This document shows, piece after piece, positions 7,808 through 10,857 of a stretch of DNA of 10,857 nucleotides. Made by a program: the position numbers and the translations under genes. The notes below the pieces were generated by a model, which was given only the letters and a program-made list of their open reading frames with translations, was not told the DNA's origin and made no database searches. The stretch spans positions 1 to 10,857 of the forward strand of contig NZ_JAKOPM010000028.1 of NCBI RefSeq assembly GCF_022288805.1, in the 5' to 3' direction. Position 1 is the first letter of the stretch, and the number at the start of each line of letters is the position of its first letter. Origin of the DNA: Corynebacterium yonathiae. Its GTDB lineage: Bacteria; Actinomycetota; Actinomycetes; Mycobacteriales; Mycobacteriaceae.

Positions 7808-8370
7808 TTGAATTTACGCAAAGAAACAACACTTACGAAAAAAGAAACCACGCTTAATATTAATGGGATATGGCTGGGTGGAACCTCTAAAGCGAAAAGA
7901 AGGAGTTTCCAATTCGTATCAGACAATGATGGCCAAAGAGCGGTTTGTAAGACAAGCTGTGCTACAAGCGACAAAGCAAGTGTATCCACACTCACATATC
8001 TACCTATAAGAAGCGTCAAACCTGTAAGAACAGTAGATACATAAGCAAATCTAGTGCTTCCTATGCCGCAAAGGGAAAATATCCAAGGAATAATCCATAA
8101 AGTTACGAGGACTATACTGTCAATAAACAGCCAATTCCGTGATGCTTGCGCTTCTAACCTGGAAATCTGATTTCTGAAAAAAATCACTGGCAATGCGGCA
8201 TAAGAAAACGAACATAAAGTGCCAACGTTTGCTCCAGCGGTATCATTGAGCCAAGGGATATTTAGTAACCAGCCCTCAGCAAAAGCAAGAACAAAGCCAA
8301 TAAGCAGCACCATGACTAAAACAGTAATTAGCCTATGCCCACGGCAGTACAGGAATGCGTATGATGTCAT
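7792..8370 (-). CDS. Six-helix membrane protein, last gene of the ABC operon
   Basis: A very hydrophobic 192-residue protein from ATG 8370 to TAG 7794-7792. Predicted membrane segments lie at about residues 14-30, 49-65, 80-101, 106-123, 128-147 and 165-183. The tail SLRKFKRSAF is basic and, with the basic N-terminus (YCRGHR), suggests both ends face the cytoplasm. There is no soluble domain and no motif I can assign. It starts three bases after the stop of the preceding membrane protein and lacks a clear ribosome binding site, so it is probably translated by coupling. The likely role is the second transmembrane subunit of the ABC complex, or an immunity protein for the secreted product. Six helices is the number usual for one ABC-2-type permease half, which favours the former slightly. 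The gene is intact and AT-rich relative to the IS genes around it. Confidence 0.75.
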   Translation of the reverse strand: MTSYAFLYCRGHRLITVLVMVLLIGFVLAFAEGWLLNIPWLNDTAGANVGTLCSFSYAALPVIFFRNQISRLEAQASRNWLFIDSIVLVTLWIIPWIFSLCGIGSTRFAYVSTVLTGLTLLIGRYVSVDTLALSLVAQLVLQTALWPSLSDTNWKLLLFALEVPPSHIPLILSVVSFFVSVVSLRKFKRSAF

Positions 8371-8373
8371 GAG

Positions 8374-9513
8374 CTAATTGCTAACTCTGCACACAGTGTG
8401 CTCGATACGCTGAACAACATCTTCAACGTTAACTTGTCGATTAGGCTCCCAAGGAAGACCACTAAGCATAATTCCCAAATCTTTCGCCGGAATTCCGCAG
8501 ATTTTAGCGTCTGAACGAATCAGTTCTGCAGATCCAGCTTGATCCACGAACTCTCCAACTATCCCCTCTACCGTGGATTGGCCGCTTAAACTTAAATGCT
8601 CTTCCGAAAAATCTCCCCACATCACAGGAAGTTCTGAAAAGTCTCTCCACTCAGTGGGTGCTATTTTAGAGAAAGCATCCCGCGCTTGGATATTAAGTAA
8701 TATATTTTCGCTAGGAATTTCAGGCCATGCGCATACATTAGAAGAGCAAACAAGCTGACGAGAATCTCTTTGTGCAAGGCCAAACTCTGTGAGTTGCTGC
8801 GCCCAAGCAAAAGAACCGATAAGACAGAGAAGCCCTAAAAGGAAAGCTAACGTATACATTTTACTACTGTGCCTAAACAGTGCCGCAGCCGAGACTATGG
8901 TCAGTGTAGCTCCGATAATCCCTGCAATTGCTGTCCCAATTGCTTTCACATCTAGCGTTGCATCATAAGAACAGCACGCTAAAAAATCACCAGCTATATG
9001 TCTTAGGGCTCCAGGAGAGGTGGCTGGAACTACCGCATACCACGTATATGCAAGCGCAGCTGATACAGACACTGATATCAGTGGTTTAAACGAAAAACCA
9101 AGTGCACTTCCGATTAACGTCCAACAGATGCCGACGATGGACGAATAAGCCAGCATAACCCAAAAAACTGAAGAACCAAACAGTACAGAATCAGTACTTT
9201 GCGAAAGGCTTGCCAATACATAGCCAAGGGGAAAAATCAGCGACCATGCAAACATTCGGTTCACATAAATACGAGACACAGCTTTTCGCCCCATTTGCAC
9301 TAAAGGACGAAAACGTGATGCTTCCCATGCCATTGCGGCAGAAACCGCAGGAGCAATTACGAAGAACACCAGTGTAGATTGAGCAGCATTTGACTCATAG
9401 TATGGCGTCTTTCCTAATTCCGAAATAGGAACTGCGCTGAGGATTAGCCCAATAAGACAAATCCATAATGATGGACGACGAAGCCAGTGTTTAACGCCGA
9501 AATTAGGAACCAC
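8374..9513 (-). CDS. ABC-associated membrane protein with extracytoplasmic C-terminal domain
   Basis: The chosen start is GTG 9513, eight bases after GGAGAGG, giving 379 residues; a TTG at 9534 in the same frame has no comparable ribosome binding site. Seven membrane segments are predicted at about residues 14-31, 46-63, 86-103, 112-138, 144-162, 190-213 and 219-237. The remaining 140 or so residues form a soluble domain. With a basic, cytoplasmic N-terminus (KHWLRR) and an odd helix number, that domain should face outside. It contains four cysteines (256, 261, 339, 375) and the motif VCAWPE (260-265). I remember VC-x-WPE from actinobacterial ABC-permease-like proteins with a C-terminal domain of unknown function (possibly DUF7224; unverified). 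The gene overlaps the ATPase gene by 11 bases, so it is almost certainly that ATPase's membrane partner. Its substrate is unknown. Confidence 0.8.
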   Translation of the reverse strand: MVPNFGVKHWLRRPSLWICLIGLILSAVPISELGKTPYYESNAAQSTLVFFVIAPAVSAAMAWEASRFRPLVQMGRKAVSRIYVNRMFAWSLIFPLGYVLASLSQSTDSVLFGSSVFWVMLAYSSIVGICWTLIGSALGFSFKPLISVSVSAALAYTWYAVVPATSPGALRHIAGDFLACCSYDATLDVKAIGTAIAGIIGATLTIVSAAALFRHSSKMYTLAFLLGLLCLIGSFAWAQQLTEFGLAQRDSRQLVCSSNVCAWPEIPSENILLNIQARDAFSKIAPTEWRDFSELPVMWGDFSEEHLSLSGQSTVEGIVGEFVDQAGSAELIRSDAKICGIPAKDLGIMLSGLPWEPNRQVNVEDVVQRIEHTVCRVSN

Positions 9514-10216
9514 TGTAGTTTCCTCTCCGTACAAAAGATCGTGAGAGAATATGCGCTGGGGTATTTCCCGACTCTGTAGCTAGCTGTACAAAATCTTGCC
9601 GTGAACCATCGAAATGTAGCTTCCCTTTATCAAGAACAAGGACACGTTCGAAAGGTCTCTGTAGTTCGCCGGCATCATGCGTTGAGACAACTAGGTTATG
9701 CCCTCTATCCACAATCCGTTGATATACCTCAGTTACATGCTCTTTGTTGAGTGGATCAAGTGCCGCACTAGGTTCATCAAGCAGTAATGTTTCCGCCCCA
9801 GAGTTCAACGCAGTGGCGATCGCTAGCCTAGAGCGTTCTCCGCCGCTAAGACTTTCGCACCGTTGACTAGATACTCTTGATAAATCTACAAAATCTAGCC
9901 AATCTAGGCTTTCTTTCTTTGCAGTCTTTTTATCTCGCCCAAACAACCAAGCAACATAAGCGCAGTACTCACTGGAGGTGAAACCGGTAATAGGGGTAAA
10001 TTTCTGCTCCACTATAGATATAGATCCTTTCCTCAGGACTGTTCCGTCCCTAGGAGAAGAATCTGATGCAAGAGCAGAAAAAAGCGTTGATTTCCCCGCA
10101 CCGTTAGCCCCCAGTAGAAGCGTAGGGCGTTCATCTATCACCAACTGCGGTATATCCAGAATTGTTTTATTTGAACGCCGTACTTTTAGTGCATTAGCCT
10201 GAACGGTCACTACCAT
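9503..10216 (-). CDS. ABC transporter ATP-binding protein
   Basis: A 237-residue nucleotide-binding domain with every hallmark intact. It has Walker A GANGAGKST (36-44), Q-loop Gln71 (VEQKF), signature LSGGE (123-127), Walker B TLLLDE (143-148), D-loop SAALD (150-154) and switch His180 (STHD). It carries no fused membrane domain, so it must pair with the two membrane proteins downstream. The start ATG 10216 overlaps the end of the secreted-protein gene by seven bases; GTG 10210 is a close alternative, and an ATG at 10252 would overlap that gene by 43 bases and is less likely. The length and sequence fit ATPases of ABC-2-type exporters used for drug, bacteriocin or immunity functions. It is placed between the secreted protein and the permeases, so export of or resistance to the secreted product is the simplest reading. 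Confidence 0.92.
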   Translation of the reverse strand: MVVTVQANALKVRRSNKTILDIPQLVIDERPTLLLGANGAGKSTLFSALASDSSPRDGTVLRKGSISIVEQKFTPITGFTSSEYCAYVAWLFGRDKKTAKKESLDWLDFVDLSRVSSQRCESLSGGERSRLAIATALNSGAETLLLDEPSAALDPLNKEHVTEVYQRIVDRGHNLVVSTHDAGELQRPFERVLVLDKGKLHFDGSRQDFVQLATESGNTPAHILSRSFVRRGNYSGS

Positions 10217-10614
10217 ACAAATTTCATCCACTTGATGGTTAAGTGGTTCCAATCAAATGTATGGATATCAGCATGATAATTTCCTGCAGCCTGGCGCCCC
10301 CATCCGCCTCGGTCCCATCCCCCATAGCACCTATTAAACGAACGAGATCCCAGGTCGGGGTCCGGCCTCTTAGAAAGCTCTCGACGCAGGGTCATCCCAA
10401 CTTTTCCAGGAGATCCATGTGTAGCATTTAAGCAGGTAGCTGCTGTAATCTCCGTGCTGTACCCATCAATGTTTCTATCGATCCAGCCACGAGTCCTGTA
10501 GCTATCGCGAACCCCGCTAACACTGGTTTCAAGGTGTCCCTCCGCGTTCGCTGGAGCAGCGAACATAGAAACCGCCAAGGCAGTAACTAGCCCTGCTGCG
10601 ATTTTCCTCTTCAC
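10210..10614 (-). CDS. Small Sec-secreted, Trp-rich, two-cysteine protein (putative bacteriocin-like)
   Basis: The start GTG 10614 lies eight bases after AAGGA and gives 134 residues. An upstream ATG at 10680 would bury the signal peptide behind 22 hydrophilic residues and is rejected. Residues 1-24 are a classical signal peptide (KRK, then IAAGLVTALAVSMFA, cleavage after ANA). The mature 110 residues hold two cysteines (61, 96), probably disulfide-bonded, and six tryptophans, three of them in the last 13 residues including the C-terminal Trp134. Residues 46-51 (DRNIDG) resemble a calcium-binding D-x-N-x-D-G loop. The order W-x-D-x-N-x-D ... C ... PDxxLGSxxFxxC ... AGxYH recalls small secreted actinobacterial proteins I have seen beside ABC genes, but I cannot name the family, and the C-terminus does not look like lactococcin 972. 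A toxin or signal role is inferred from context only. It is the first gene of a four-gene operon. Confidence 0.8.
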   Translation of the reverse strand: MKRKIAAGLVTALAVSMFAAPANAEGHLETSVSGVRDSYRTRGWIDRNIDGYSTEITAATCLNATHGSPGKVGMTLRRELSKRPDPDLGSRSFNRCYGGWDRGGWGRQAAGNYHADIHTFDWNHLTIKWMKFVW

Positions 10615-10615
10615 A

Positions 10616-10642
10616 GTACTTTTCCTTTCGGAAGTTAAGTAC
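10616..10642 (-). promoter_or_regulatory. GAAA-loop hairpin covering the ribosome binding site of the secreted protein
   Basis: On the minus strand, GTACTT (10642-10637) pairs with AAGTAC (10621-10616) and TTCC (10633-10630) with GGAA (10625-10622). They close a GAAA tetraloop, with AAC bulged on the 5' side. The 3' arm contains the AAGGA ribosome binding site and ends one base before the GTG start, so the folded RNA would hide the translation signal. The base pairing is read directly; any regulatory effect is inferred. Confidence 0.5.
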
Positions 10643-10699
10643 GCCGAAATTGGCCTTGCCCTTATGTATGTCTGATTCAAGCCCTAAGCGTTAGATGTC

Positions 10700-10727
10700 T
10701 TTACCTATGCCTGAAACAGTTTTACCT
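10700..10727 (-). promoter_or_regulatory. Two AGGTAAA direct repeats, 21 bp apart, upstream of the operon
   Basis: On the minus strand AGGTAAA occurs at 10727-10721 and again at 10706-10700, exactly 21 bases start to start, that is two helical turns on the same face. Paired direct repeats with this spacing are known as response-regulator sites in front of quorum-regulated class II bacteriocin operons. The left copy (TTAAGGTAAAA) also resembles half of a DtxR-type site. TTAAGG and TAGGTA, 17 bases apart, form a poor -35/-10 pair overlapping the repeats. No better promoter could be chosen by eye. Confidence 0.4.
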
Positions 10728-10780
10728 TAACTTATCCGCTTATAGTATGCACAGCCCGCAGTAACGATATTCTAATTAAT

Positions 10781-10857
10781 TGAAGTGTCCCAGGTTTTGT
10801 TCCGTTTGAGTAGATGGGAAATCTGGAATATGCCAAGAAAATTTGACCAGGATGCGA
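10781..10857 (+). mobile_element. Left end of a second IS3-family element, cut by the window edge
   Basis: It begins with a 23-bp terminal repeat (TGAAGTGTCCC then AGGTTTTGTTCC) that is the inverted partner, 21 of 23, of the repeat closing the left-edge element at 54-76. An orfA start follows at 10830. The element lies in the same orientation as the left-edge copy and 166 bases upstream of the secreted-protein start, transcribed away from it. The adjacent trinucleotide AAT (10778-10780) would be the left copy of a target duplication, with the right copy outside the window. Confidence 0.8.
10830..10857 (+). CDS. IS3-family OrfA, first nine codons
   Basis: ATG 10830 opens MPRKFDQDA, a start I recognise from corynebacterial IS3 OrfA proteins that continue into a helix-turn-helix domain. 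It is preceded by GGGAA and sits 49 bases from the element terminus, both normal. The remainder lies beyond the window. Confidence 0.75.

Noticed and set aside
10210..10614. Assignment of the secreted protein to the lactococcin 972 family
   Set aside because: Size, the two cysteines and the C-terminal sequence do not match that family as I know it. Only the operon logic is similar.
10615..10680. N-terminal extension of the secreted protein from ATG 10680 (MNQTYIRARP...)
   Set aside because: It would place 22 hydrophilic residues before the signal peptide. The GTG at 10614 has the good ribosome binding site.

Overview
The window looks like an accessory, insertion-sequence-rich region of a Corynebacterium chromosome (or a close relative). 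This is inferred from the IS families, whose N-termini and OrfA starts match types I remember from corynebacteria, and from actinobacterial-style phage and secreted proteins. No housekeeping gene is present to confirm it, and no database search was run.

Layout, left to right. Bases 1-76 are the right end of an IS3-family element that interrupts a decayed, minus-strand IS256-family transposase (77-1374). Next is a plus-strand relic of a phage tail module. It consists of the 3' end of an unidentified phage gene (1436-1609) and a badly frameshifted tape-measure gene (1639-3990) that encodes about nine copies of a 29-residue repeat. A decayed but end-to-end IS3 element (3991-5300) cuts the tape measure. 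An open reading frame of unknown function follows (5344-5673), then a shredded minus-strand IS481-family transposase (about 5700-6577). After a non-coding stretch comes the left half of another IS3 element, with intact orfA and truncated orfB (about 6860-7602), fused to a possible IS256-type transposase tail (7603-7795).

From 7792 to 10614 the character changes. Four compact, intact, AT-richer genes lie on the minus strand. In transcription order they are: a small Sec-secreted, tryptophan-rich, two-cysteine protein (10614-10210); an ABC ATPase (10216-9503); a seven-helix membrane protein with a cysteine-containing C-terminal domain predicted outside the cell (9513-8374); and a six-helix membrane protein (8370-7792). 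Overlaps or a 3-nt gap between them indicate one translationally coupled operon. The small protein would leave the cell by Sec. The ATPase and the two membrane proteins most likely form one ABC complex that protects against, handles or responds to it. The overall logic resembles Sec-secreted bacteriocins with an ABC immunity/transport set, but this is an inference; the small protein is not a lactococcin-972 match.

Upstream of the operon are two perfect AGGTAAA direct repeats exactly 21 bp apart and a GAAA-loop hairpin covering the ribosome binding site. Immediately beyond them (10781 onward) a second copy of the left-edge type of IS3 element begins, in the same orientation. The secreted-protein operon is therefore the only multi-gene cargo that looks alive between two like-oriented IS3 copies.
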